Assembly (NCBI GenBank): GCA_027047735.1
Contig: JALTUD010000018.1
Location: forward strand, 1 to 9,577
DNA length: 9,577 nucleotides
Source of the DNA: Flavobacteriales bacterium
Lineage (GTDB): Bacteria; Bacteroidota; Bacteroidia; Flavobacteriales_D; Parvicellaceae
Reading direction: 5' to 3'
The stretch's first letter is position 1, and each line of letters starts with the position of its first letter. Made by a program: the position numbers and the translations under genes. Positions 1 to 7,747 of this stretch are shown in pieces. The notes beneath the pieces are model-generated. The model was not told the DNA's origin, made no database searches, and saw only the letters and a list, made by a program, of their open reading frames with translations.

Positions 1-371
1 TTATAGTGTCCATTTTCTAAATTATCCAACATCGTGATAATTTCGTTGTCTGAGTTATAGGCTAAAAAACCTAATCTTCCGGTATTAAGTCCTACTATCG
101 GCAATCTTGTACTTCCGACAGCGGTAATGGTATCTAATAGTGTTCCGTCCCCTCCGATGCTCAGCAAAAAATTTACAGGGTCGGAAATTTCTTTAGAATC
201 CTGATATTCAGAATGACTTCCCTCTAATGTAATGGACAAGCTTCTAATGTAATCGGCAAAATCTTTATTGATGTAATAGTTTATTTTCCTTGTCTTCAAT
301 TCATTGAAAAGCAATTGAATAGAATCTTTTCTGTCCTTTGGGAAGTTTTTTCCGAAAATGGCTATTTTTAT
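1..371 (-). CDS. nadK: NAD kinase, N-terminal part (3' end of gene off the left edge)
   Basis: Phosphorylates NAD to NADP in the cytosol. About 123 codons are visible, reading leftward, of a family usually near 290 residues. The frame begins IKIAIFGKNF, the first beta strand of the Rossmann-like domain. It carries the ATP/NAD-binding GGDGT signature at about residues 73-77 (SIGGDGTLLDTI) and the conserved NTGRLGFL block at about 96-103; these identify the family. Oddity: the codon aligned with the usual initiator Met is ATA (369-371). An in-frame TAA lies at 396-398, and no ATG, GTG or TTG occurs until Leu20, which would delete the first strand. I therefore place the start at ATA, but a base error at 369 is possible. 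The gene lies 16 bases after the CBS-domain gene's stop and probably shares its transcript. Confidence 0.93.
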   Translation of the reverse strand, partial: MKIAIFGKNFPKDRKDSIQLLFNELKTRKINYYINKDFADYIRSLSITLEGSHSEYQDSKEISDPVNFLLSIGGDGTLLDTITAVGSTRLPIVGLNTGRLGFLAYNSDNEIITMLDNLENGHY

Positions 372-387
372 GTTGGCTTTGATAAGA

Positions 388-1050
388 CTAAATATTTAAG
401 TAATTAATTAAAGCTTCATAATTCTCACGAACGGTATTGGCTATCTGATTATGCGTATGGAAGGATTTAACTACATAATCGTAGCGGTTAAAAGCGTGTA
501 ACAATCCGCCAATTTCTTCTCGATTTAGTTTTAGGGTAACCTCAATCTTTTTGGAGTCTAATTCGGAAGTTACGAAAGCTCCCAAGACCAAACATTGATT
601 GGCTTCTGCTATTTGAGCTAATTTGGCTAATGAATAGTCAATTTTATTCATCTCCAAAACAACTACGGCTCCGGGGGTAATAATAGATGCTGTTTGTGTA
701 AAAGATTCTACCAGCTTAGAAAGGGTTATACTCCCCAAATAATTTTCTTCCTTATCCAAAACCGGGATTATAGACAAATTTTGTTGAGCTACAAGTCGCA
801 TAATATCCAGTAGGTGAGTATCTGCATAGACAAAAGGACGATTAAAACTAACCTTCATCTCTTCGAGAGCAATGGAAGGGTTGTTTTGATCGTAAATCAA
901 ATCATCGGTTACTAAGCCCAAATACTCCGTACCGCGGACTACGGGCAAGTGAATGACTTTAAATTCATCCATCCATACCAAGGCTTTTTCTCCGCTTTCG
1001 TTGGGCTTTATCGGTGGTATTGTATCTACTATTATATCTTTTGCTAACAT
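388..1050 (-). CDS. CBS-domain protein with C-terminal ACT-like region
   Basis: A 220-residue soluble protein. Two CBS motifs lie at about residues 3-60 (with IHLPVV and YLGLVT) and 70-118 (with LSIIPVLD and YLGSIT). A third segment at about 125-215 begins ITPGAVVVLEM and looks like an ACT-type regulatory fold. Paired CBS modules usually bind adenine nucleotides (AMP, ATP, SAM), so a nucleotide-sensing role is reasonable, but the effector and target are unknown. As I recall, a protein of this type commonly precedes nadK in Flavobacteriia, which hints at a link with NAD(P) or nucleotide status; that is inference. The ATG at 1048-1050 is a good start. A -7 element about 150 bases upstream could drive it together with nadK. 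Confidence 0.88.
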   Translation of the reverse strand: MLAKDIIVDTIPPIKPNESGEKALVWMDEFKVIHLPVVRGTEYLGLVTDDLIYDQNNPSIALEEMKVSFNRPFVYADTHLLDIMRLVAQQNLSIIPVLDKEENYLGSITLSKLVESFTQTASIITPGAVVVLEMNKIDYSLAKLAQIAEANQCLVLGAFVTSELDSKKIEVTLKLNREEIGGLLHAFNRYDYVVKSFHTHNQIANTVRENYEALINYLNI

Positions 1051-1141
1051 ATTTTATCTATTGGTCATTGTGCAGGATTTATAATTTATCCGGTATCCTC
1101 CAAAAGGGACTGCATATTCTCTCTTCTTTGAACAACTTCAT

Positions 1142-1149
1142 TATCTTTG
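1142..1149 (+). promoter_or_regulatory. TAnnTTTG (-7) element for the glycan operon
   Basis: TATCTTTG matches the Bacteroidota -7 consensus TAnnTTTG and lies about 74 bases before the glycosyltransferase ATG. A TTTG at 1127-1130 is only 11 bases upstream, closer than the usual spacing of roughly 19 for the -33 box, so the -33 element is weak or absent. Confidence 0.5.
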
Positions 1150-1199
1150 TCGTTTTACTTTAAACAAGTTCAATCCGTACACTCTCACTCATTGTACGA

Positions 1200-1207
1200 C
1201 AAAGATA
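1200..1207 (-). promoter_or_regulatory. TAnnTTTG (-7) element for the CBS-nadK unit
   Basis: The minus strand reads TATCTTTG here, matching TAnnTTTG. Transcription would run left to the CBS gene with a leader of about 145 bases. No TTTG box is seen at the expected upstream distance. The element faces the one at 1142-1149, so the two leaders would overlap in antisense. Confidence 0.42.
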
Positions 1208-1222
1208 CAAAAAAGATACTGA

Positions 1223-2374
1223 ATGAATATTCTTCTACTTACTGACGGTATAACTCCTTTTGTTACAGGAGGGATGCAACGGCATTCGGCAAACCTTGCT
1301 AAACATTTAACATTGCAAGGAGCTAAAGTTACGTTGGTTCATTGTGTTGCCTTTGGTGATTCTTTGCCAAAGGAGGACGATGTAAACATTGAGTTGTTCG
1401 GCAACTCCGACCAAAAACTCCATAAAATCATTACTCTTCATTTCCCTAAGAAAGGGATTATGGTGGGCCATTATTTATCGAACTCATACGCCCATTCTAA
1501 AGAGATTTTTAATCAATTCCGTGATTTTTCCGAGTTTGATTTTATCTACGCTAAAGGCTTTACCGCTTGGTATTTTATAGAGCAGAAAAGAAAAGGAATG
1601 AATTTACCTCCGATTGGTGTTAAATTTCATGGTTATGAAATGTTTCAGGAACTAAACTCCATTTCGCAAAAATTAAAAGCTTTTTTGCTAAAAGGCCCTA
1701 CAAAATGGAACAATGAAAATGCCGATTATATATTTTCATACGGAGGAAAAATAACCGACCTTATTTTGAAAACATTTAACGTCGATAAAAATAACGTGTT
1801 TGAATTTACCTCAGGTATTGATAACGAATGGATACGCGAGGAAGAACTTCAATCAAATTCTCCGGTTCGTTTTGTGTTTGTCGGAAGAGCGGAGGAACGG
1901 AAAGGGATTAAAGAACTGAATAAAGCTCTACAAAAGATTGAAGGAGATTTTAACTTTCATTTTGTAGGCAACATCCCCAAAGAGCAACAAATTACCTCCA
2001 ATAAAATCACTTACCATGGGGAGCTTAAAAACAAAAAAGAAATAATAAAAATCTTAGACCAATCGGATGTACTGGTATGCCCCAGTCATTCGGAAGGTAT
2101 GCCCAATGTGATTTTAGAAGGTATGGCAAGAGGTTTAGCGATACTAGCCACCGATGTCGGTGCCGTAGAAAAATTGGTAAATGACGAGAATGGGATGCTT
2201 ATACCTCCTTTAAATCAAGGTAATTTGGAAAATGGATTGATAAATTTTATCAAGATGCCCAATAACAAGCTTCTTGAATTAAAACAAAAATCTATTGAAA
2301 AGACAAAGAATAACTATCTTTGGAAAAAAATCACAACTCAATTAATGGCTACGCTTGAAAACATAGCGGAATAA
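1223..2374 (+). CDS. Glycosyltransferase family 4 (GT-B fold)
   Basis: A 383-residue cytosolic or membrane-associated enzyme that would transfer a sugar from a nucleotide-sugar donor to a growing surface polysaccharide or lipid-linked glycan. The N-terminal half has the acceptor-side pattern MNILLLTDGI followed by GGMQRHSANL (residues 16-25). The C-terminal half has FVFVGRAEERKG (217-228), the strand that opens the second Rossmann domain. SEGMPNVILEGMARG carries the retaining-GT4 E-x7-E pair at Glu291 and Glu299. Full length for the family. The ATG is preceded by an A-rich leader with no Shine-Dalgarno, normal in this phylum. It is the first of three packed glycan genes; donor and acceptor cannot be read from sequence. 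Confidence 0.93.
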   Translation: MNILLLTDGITPFVTGGMQRHSANLAKHLTLQGAKVTLVHCVAFGDSLPKEDDVNIELFGNSDQKLHKIITLHFPKKGIMVGHYLSNSYAHSKEIFNQFRDFSEFDFIYAKGFTAWYFIEQKRKGMNLPPIGVKFHGYEMFQELNSISQKLKAFLLKGPTKWNNENADYIFSYGGKITDLILKTFNVDKNNVFEFTSGIDNEWIREEELQSNSPVRFVFVGRAEERKGIKELNKALQKIEGDFNFHFVGNIPKEQQITSNKITYHGELKNKKEIIKILDQSDVLVCPSHSEGMPNVILEGMARGLAILATDVGAVEKLVNDENGMLIPPLNQGNLENGLINFIKMPNNKLLELKQKSIEKTKNNYLWKKITTQLMATLENIAE

Positions 2375-2379
2375 AGAAA

Positions 2380-3555
2380 ATGAAAACAGCTCAACAACCA
2401 CTATCAAAAACGGATAGAGTGTATCTACCGGGGTTAGACGCTCTGCGTTTTTTCGCAGCCTACTCCGTGATTATTGGTCATGTTGAATTATTGAAATCTC
2501 AGTTGTACGTTTCCAACTACGCCCCTTTATTTGAAAAAATAAATTTTGGAGGTTTGGGCGTGTATTTCTTTTTCGTTCTCAGTGGTTTTCTCATAACCTA
2601 CCTGCTTATACATGAAAAAGAAAAAACAGGAACGATAGCCATCAAACAATTTTACATTCGTAGAATCCTTCGTATTTGGCCTTTGTATTACCTCATTGCC
2701 TTTTTGGCTCTATTTGTTTTTCCTCATTTTCAAATATTGCACATACCGTGGTTACAACAGTTTTACAATCAAAACTTTACGGCAAATCTCATCTTATTTG
2801 TCTTGATGTTGCCTAATGTAGCCTTCTCATTTATGCCGGCACTTCCACACGCAGGGCAACTATGGTCGATAGGTGTGGAAGAACAATTCTATTTAATTTG
2901 GCCGGTTTTGGTAAAAAAAACAGAAAAATTGTTACACCTCATCCTTCGATTGTTATTTGTCATTCTTTTGGTTAAAGCTTTGTATGTTGTTCTCATGCAA
3001 ATTGGTATTATACCTAAAAACTATTGGACAGCCGGTATAAAGAGATTCTTAGCCATGAGTAAATTTGAATGTATGCTGATTGGAGCGTGGGGAGCATATT
3101 TGGTCAAACACAAAATGCAAAGTTGGTTAACGGTCATCTACCAACCTTTTGTACTGGCAGCATCTATTTTACTTTTACCCTTTTTGAGTTATTTCTCATA
3201 TGATTATGAACTGTTAAACAATACAATTCATCTAATTTATGCCGTTTTATTTTTGGTCATTATACTCAATGTATCAACCAACCCCAATTCCTTTTTACAG
3301 TTAGAAACACGACTTTTTTCTTTTTTGGGTAGAATTTCTTACGGATTATACATGTACCACATGTTCATTATTGTTTTGCTGATTCAGCTGGGGGAACAAT
3401 ACTTTGACACCAATAGCACCCTTTTCAACATTTATTTGTATCTATCAGCAACAATTGCTAGTATAGCCATAGCGACAGCATCATATTATTGGTTTGAAAA
3501 ACCGTTTTTAACTCTTAAAAATAAATACACCATTGTCAAAAGCGGAAAGTCATAG
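2380..3555 (+). CDS. OafA/YrhL-type acyltransferase (acyltransferase 3 family)
   Basis: A 391-residue inner-membrane protein with about ten hydrophobic segments. Members move acyl groups, often acetyl, onto surface sugars. Family marks: GLDALRFFAA with Arg23-x10-His34 (RFFAAYSVIIGH) as the likely functional pair; GVYFFFVLSGFLIT (60-73); RRILRIWPLYYL (94-105); WSIGVEEQFYLIWP (162-175); LGRISYGLYMYH (316-327); and YYWFEKPF near the end (369-376). No SGNH extension is present, so it is the short form. It starts 5 bases after the glycosyltransferase stop, so translation is probably coupled. Its last 23 bases overlap the next gene. Likely job: O-acetylation or other acylation of the glycan made by this cluster (inference from context). 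Confidence 0.93.
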   Translation: MKTAQQPLSKTDRVYLPGLDALRFFAAYSVIIGHVELLKSQLYVSNYAPLFEKINFGGLGVYFFFVLSGFLITYLLIHEKEKTGTIAIKQFYIRRILRIWPLYYLIAFLALFVFPHFQILHIPWLQQFYNQNFTANLILFVLMLPNVAFSFMPALPHAGQLWSIGVEEQFYLIWPVLVKKTEKLLHLILRLLFVILLVKALYVVLMQIGIIPKNYWTAGIKRFLAMSKFECMLIGAWGAYLVKHKMQSWLTVIYQPFVLAASILLLPFLSYFSYDYELLNNTIHLIYAVLFLVIILNVSTNPNSFLQLETRLFSFLGRISYGLYMYHMFIIVLLIQLGEQYFDTNSTLFNIYLYLSATIASIAIATASYYWFEKPFLTLKNKYTIVKSGKS

Positions 3556-4834
3556 CGAAAAACCGATAAGTAAAGTATTAGAGTTTTTAATTTTTCTATC
3601 TATTTTTATCAACTCTTATATTTTCTTTCGATACCCTTTTGAGGCGTACTTACACTACCCTATCGAAATCGTATTGATTCCTGTTTTTATAGCCCGATAC
3701 GGTTATCCTAAATTTCTGGCAAAATTACTTTTCTTTGCTTTTGTAATCGGAGGAATTTATATAGTCAAAGGAACATACCCCGCATTTGATTTTATAAAGA
3801 TTTGGGGCGGGATGTATCTTTCCTTTACCTTCTATTATTTTGTCATTCGCCATTATGAATACGATGTAAAGCGATTGTTTAGAGTTTACCTAAAGTGGTC
3901 GTATGTATCGGCATTAATAGGACTAATTCAAGCCATATCCTTTAAATTAGGTTTTGTTTACGGCTATAACTTTCGTTGGATTTTAAACAAGTGGAGTATC
4001 AGCTACGGCGGAATATGGGGTTTGCGTATCAACAGTATCTTTATGGAGCCCTCAACTTTAGCGGCCGTTTTAGCACCTGCGGTTTATGTGTCGTTATATA
4101 ACTTGATTTACAAAAAAACGATTTGGTTAACCAGAAGACAGTCCTTAATTATCGTATTTATTTACATCATTACAGGCTCTTCCACCGCCTATATCGGCAT
4201 CATGATTATTCTTTTTTTATTAACTATGAGCATACGTTTCAACTACATCATATTTGGTGTATTTGCCGGAATGTTTGTCTTTAACTTATTTTACAATCTT
4301 TCCGAAGATTTCAGAGGGCGGGTAGATTCTTCCAAAGAATTATGGGTTAATCAAAATTACACCATAAAAAACACCAACACCTCCAGCTTCGTACTATACA
4401 ACAACTTCCACGTAGCCACCGAAGCACTAAAGGCACACCCTTTGTTTGGGACAGGACTAGGTTCCTATCAAGCAGCATATCATAAATACTCATTAACTAA
4501 AAACAAAGACGTAATTGCTTACGATTTTGAGTTCAACACAACCGACGGCAACTCCTTATTTATCAGAATGCTGGTAGAAACAGGCTTGGTCGGAACCTTG
4601 TTCTTTATGCTGTTAATCATCCGAGGCTTTATTTTCTTACGCAAAGAAGAACGTTTTTTACCCTATAAGATTATCAGCCAATCTATTTTTATCTTATTCG
4701 CTCTCAACCTATTACGACAAGGAAATTACTTTTTGAACGGTTTTCCGTTTTTCGTTTTGCTCTATTACTACAATTACAAAGCCTATTTAAAAGAAAAGAA
4801 TAAAGAACTTTTACCTAAAAAAGAAACTGTTTAA
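3533..4834 (+). CDS. O-antigen polymerase/ligase-like membrane protein (Wzy/WaaL type)
   Basis: A 433-residue polytopic membrane protein with about ten hydrophobic stretches and one long extracytoplasmic loop at about residues 253-345, the usual shape of the Wzy_C superfamily. RINSIFMEPSTLAAVLAP (165-182) and HPLFGTGLGSYQ (302-313) are typical of flavobacterial members. It would either polymerise lipid-linked repeat units or ligate a glycan to its acceptor; sequence alone does not separate the two. The start is TTG at 3533-3535, inside the acyltransferase gene. An in-frame TAA at 3509-3511 blocks longer forms, and the first internal Met (residue 94) would remove several membrane segments. The overlap suggests coupled translation. 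The R-M cassette begins only 22 bases after the stop. Confidence 0.87.
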   Translation: MSKAESHSEKPISKVLEFLIFLSIFINSYIFFRYPFEAYLHYPIEIVLIPVFIARYGYPKFLAKLLFFAFVIGGIYIVKGTYPAFDFIKIWGGMYLSFTFYYFVIRHYEYDVKRLFRVYLKWSYVSALIGLIQAISFKLGFVYGYNFRWILNKWSISYGGIWGLRINSIFMEPSTLAAVLAPAVYVSLYNLIYKKTIWLTRRQSLIIVFIYIITGSSTAYIGIMIILFLLTMSIRFNYIIFGVFAGMFVFNLFYNLSEDFRGRVDSSKELWVNQNYTIKNTNTSSFVLYNNFHVATEALKAHPLFGTGLGSYQAAYHKYSLTKNKDVIAYDFEFNTTDGNSLFIRMLVETGLVGTLFFMLLIIRGFIFLRKEERFLPYKIISQSIFILFALNLLRQGNYFLNGFPFFVLLYYYNYKAYLKEKNKELLPKKETV

Positions 4835-4848
4835 TATGCTCAATATTT

Positions 4849-4856
4849 GGGCGTTC
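4849..4856 (+). repeat. Left half of a split structured repeat (GGGCGTT end)
   Basis: GGGCGTTC sits directly outside the left inverted repeat. Its GCGTT is complementary to the AACGC that ends the structured block on the far side of the cassette (7551-7555). I read the two as outer ends of one interrupted repeat. The sequence is short, so this rests on position and on my recollection of similar flavobacterial repeats. Confidence 0.4.
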
Positions 4857-4878
4857 CCCCAATTTGCACAAACAACGT
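4857..4878 (+). repeat. Left 22-bp terminal inverted repeat of the R-M cassette
   Basis: CCCC followed by AATTTGCACAAACAACGT is a perfect inverted copy of 7461-7482. It lies between the last glycan gene and the endonuclease gene and marks the left edge of the cassette. Confidence 0.9.
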
Positions 4879-5041
4879 CTCGGGTATGGTGTCGTAGCTG
4901 ACGATAGGAAGCACCCATTGTTGTGTTTTCGTACTTTTTATTCACATTCTGTTCGTAGCGTTGGCAAGACATACTCTTTTGCAATTTTGGGCTTGTGTAG
5001 TGGCTTGTGCGAATTTCAAATGTGTATGGCTTATGTGTTGG
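4879..5041. other. Left subterminal noncoding arm of the cassette
   Basis: About 160 bases between the left repeat and the endonuclease stop. I find no credible gene. The plus strand is rich in G and T. GGCTTGTG occurs at 4990-4997 and 5002-5009 (12-base spacing), with a variant GGCTTATG at 5028-5035. No T-tailed hairpin terminator for the leftward R-M operon is evident. Confidence 0.5.
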
Positions 5042-5886
5042 CTATTCATTATGTTTGTATGTTATTAATTTACATTTTATCAATTTCACAGGATTGTTTG
5101 GGTCTTTTACTTCAACTTCAGAAATGTCAAAATCTTTATTCTTAATTCCTTCAATTTTGTTTTTACTTTCCTTGCCAAACGAATTGTATTTTTCAGTTGG
5201 AATGATACACACTAATTCAAAATCTTTATTTTCTGATTTATGTAAATAATCAAATACTTTTCTTGGATTTTCAATTTGCCACATTCCTCTAATTCTGAGG
5301 TTTGTAATACCTAAAGGGTCAACTTGATTTACTCTTCCTAATTCTTTTGTTTCCGAAAACACTACGTCTGGAATTGTTTTAATTCCGTCAGAAATAGTGT
5401 CTTTAATTCTCTGATATGTTTCGTGTTTGGCTGCAAATATATTTCCATAAACTACCCAAAGCGATTTTAGTTCAGTGTCAGTTGTGTGACCAACACAATA
5501 AATCAAATCTTTGATTGTCCATTTTTCACACTCTTTACATTCCTTTGTAATCATTGGACTTGTATGTCTCAAATCTGCCTTTGGATAACTGCTGTTCAAC
5601 GCTAAACTACTTTTTGCACTTTGAGTTTTCTTAACTTCAATTGCGTCACCACCTTTTATCATAATATCAGGTGGATTATTTTGCGAACCTAACCAAGAAA
5701 ATTTTTGATTATAAACTTTCATTCGTTCCATTTCACTTTCTAAGCCTAAAGTATCAGCAAAAGCATCTTTAATGTATTTTTCAAGTGCTTCACCCATACT
5801 ATTTGCTCTATTTCTACCTGAATATAAAGCACGGATTTTAAAATCATTTTGATTTACGATATTGTAAACTGCTTCTAATATATTTG

Positions 5887-5890
<4 letters not shown>
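5042..5890 (-). CDS. Type II restriction endonuclease, NgoPII family (predicted GGCC)
   Basis: A 282-residue enzyme predicted to cut unmethylated DNA at GGCC. From memory it resembles R.NgoPII along most of its length: an N-terminal NRANSMGEALEKYIKD block (27-42), FSWLGSQNNPPDIMIKGGDAIEVKK (64-88), LALNSSYPKADL (96-107), and ETKELGRVNQVDPL...RIRGMW (180-204). The PD-(D/E)xK active site is visible as Asp75, then Glu85-Val-Lys87. Its ATG overlaps the methyltransferase stop by 4 bases (ATGA), so it is made last and by translational coupling. It appears intact. The C-terminal tail from about residue 240 is less recognisable and may be lineage-specific. The GGCC call rests on family resemblance, not on data. 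Confidence 0.88.
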
Positions 5891-6936
<1,046 letters not shown>

Positions 6937-6943
6937 ACGGCTT

Positions 6944-7276
6944 TTACTTTTTTTTATATTGATTATTTAATTGTCTTCTATATTCTGCTTTTTCCTCTGC
7001 AACAACAAGCATTTCTTTTGTGCAATCACATTCGTAAATTTGTTTCGCAATTTGGTCGCTCACAAACTCCTTTCTAAGTTCTTTGATGTTTAACTTGAAT
7101 ACTTTTGCTAATTTTAAAAGTCGTTTTTCATCAAAGTCTCGTTTTCCATTTTCGATTTTACTTAGATTAGCACTATCCAAGTCAAGTTTTGCAGCAAGTT
7201 GAGTTAAAGTCAATCCGTTTAGATTTCTCAACTCTCTTATATATTCTCCAAATGTTACTTTCATAAGACTTGTCAT
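6944..7276 (-). CDS. XRE-family HTH regulator of the R-M operon (controller-like)
   Basis: A 110-residue protein with a Cro/C1-type helix-turn-helix at about residues 10-66: EYIRELRNLNGLTLTQLAAK, then SANLSKIENGKRDFDEKRLLKLAKVF. The basic, polar C-terminal tail contains the pair ECDC. It is the first gene of the operon, 7 bases before the methyltransferase, the place of C (controller) proteins that time endonuclease expression. At 110 residues it is longer than a classic C protein (about 80). Two starts are possible: ATG at 7274-7276 or ATG at 7262-7264 (Met5). The palindrome and -7 element overlap the first ATG, so the first would be nearly leaderless; MKVTFGEYIRE from Met5 is equally plausible. 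Probable autorepressor. Confidence 0.85.
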   Translation of the reverse strand: MTSLMKVTFGEYIRELRNLNGLTLTQLAAKLDLDSANLSKIENGKRDFDEKRLLKLAKVFKLNIKELRKEFVSDQIAKQIYECDCTKEMLVVAEEKAEYRRQLNNQYKKK

Positions 7277-7286
7277 TTTTTGACAA
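7270..7286 (-). promoter_or_regulatory. Palindromic operator at the regulator start (TTGTCA-N5-TGACAA)
   Basis: A perfect 6-bp inverted repeat with a 5-base spacer covers the regulator's first ATG and overlaps the last bases of the -7 element at 7284-7291. An HTH dimer bound here would block initiation, which fits autorepression. Confidence 0.65.
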
Positions 7287-7291
7287 ATATA
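7284..7291 (-). promoter_or_regulatory. TAnnTTTG (-7) element of the R-M operon
   Basis: The minus strand reads TATATTTG, matching the Bacteroidota consensus. Its TTTG runs into the operator half-site TTGTCA. The predicted transcript start is near 7277, so the mRNA would be leaderless or have a very short leader. No -33 TTTG is visible at normal spacing, which suggests a weak or activator-assisted promoter. Confidence 0.55.
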
Positions 7292-7460
7292 AAGTTTTTA
7301 TTTGAATATTTTGTGTGCGGTGGGATAAATTTTACTCTTTTATTTTTTTAGGGTTGGATATTGAGCGATTTGGTAAAAAAAATAAAAGTGTAAAATGTGC
7401 GGTTGGCTTGAATTCAGGTGGCTCATCCTGGTATGAAACACAACATACCGCTATCGCTAA
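7292..7460. other. Right subterminal noncoding arm of the cassette with small hairpin
   Basis: No convincing gene. GGTATG (7430-7435) pairs with CATACC (7444-7449) around an 8-base loop. The loop region contains the inverted copy of TGTTGTGTTT found at the left end. CGCTATCGC follows just before the right terminal repeat. Confidence 0.45.
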
Positions 7461-7482
7461 ACGTTGTTTGTGCAAATTGGGG
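7461..7482 (-). repeat. Right 22-bp terminal inverted repeat of the R-M cassette
   Basis: ACGTTGTTTGTGCAAATT followed by GGGG is the exact reverse complement of 4857-4878. Outward of it begins TCGGGCTATCCGC, the structured block. Confidence 0.9.
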
Positions 7483-7580
7483 TCGGGCTATCCGCTATAT
7501 CTTTTGCCCTCCAAAAGGAGGGAGGGCAAAAGGATGCCACTTCTATCCCTAACGCGAGTAAAATTGGCGGATAGAAAGTG
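7483..7580. repeat. Structured intergenic repeat with 12-bp-stem hairpin
   Basis: CTTTTGCCCTCC (7501-7512) pairs perfectly with GGAGGGCAAAAG (7521-7532) around an 8-base loop. It is framed by TCGGGCTATCCGCTATAT before and GATGCCACTTCTATCCCTAACGC after. CACTTCTATCC (7538-7548) can also pair with GGATAGAAAGTG (7569-7580), apart from one bulged base. There is no T-run, so this is not a standard terminator. The wording TCGGGCTATCCGC...CTATCCCTAACGC matches a palindromic intergenic repeat I remember from flavobacterial genomes; I could not check this. Confidence 0.65.
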
Positions 7581-7672
7581 AATTTTTGCTTTCTTAGACG
7601 ATGAAAAATTCTTTTACTTTTACTTATGAAAAGTAGCTATTTTTACACACATACCTTTCGGTTTTTAACGTC

Positions 7673-7702
7673 CTGAATTTAAGGCAAATATTTTAAATTC
7701 AG
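7673..7702 (-). terminator. AT-rich hairpin, possible terminator of the YhcG-like gene
   Basis: CTGAATTTAA (7673-7682) and TTAAATTCAG (7693-7702) form a perfect 10-bp inverted repeat with a 10-base loop, about 45 bases after the yhcG-like stop. On the minus strand it is followed, after a few bases, by a modest A/T stretch. The stem is weak, so a protein-binding palindrome is an alternative. Nothing else is seen in 7581-7747. Confidence 0.35.
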
Positions 7703-7747
7703 TACTTCTGCTACTATTTTTATATACTTCGTTATACTCCGTATATA

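Noticed and set aside
1389..1580. 63-codon open frame inside the glycosyltransferase gene
   Set aside because: Lies wholly within a well-supported GT4 gene in another frame and has no recognisable motif.
4864..5249. Two overlapping plus-strand open frames of 93 and 80 codons at the left cassette arm
   Set aside because: They cover the inverted repeat, the noncoding arm and the antisense of the endonuclease 3' end. Composition is unlike a real protein and there is no start context.
7501..7532. GC-rich hairpin as a rho-independent terminator
   Set aside because: The stem is strong but no T-run follows on either strand, and no gene ends just before it; it fits a structured intergenic repeat better.
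7315..7581. 88-codon plus-strand open frame across the right repeat and hairpin
   Set aside because: It reads straight through the 22-bp repeat and the 12-bp-stem hairpin; the low-complexity translation has no domain.
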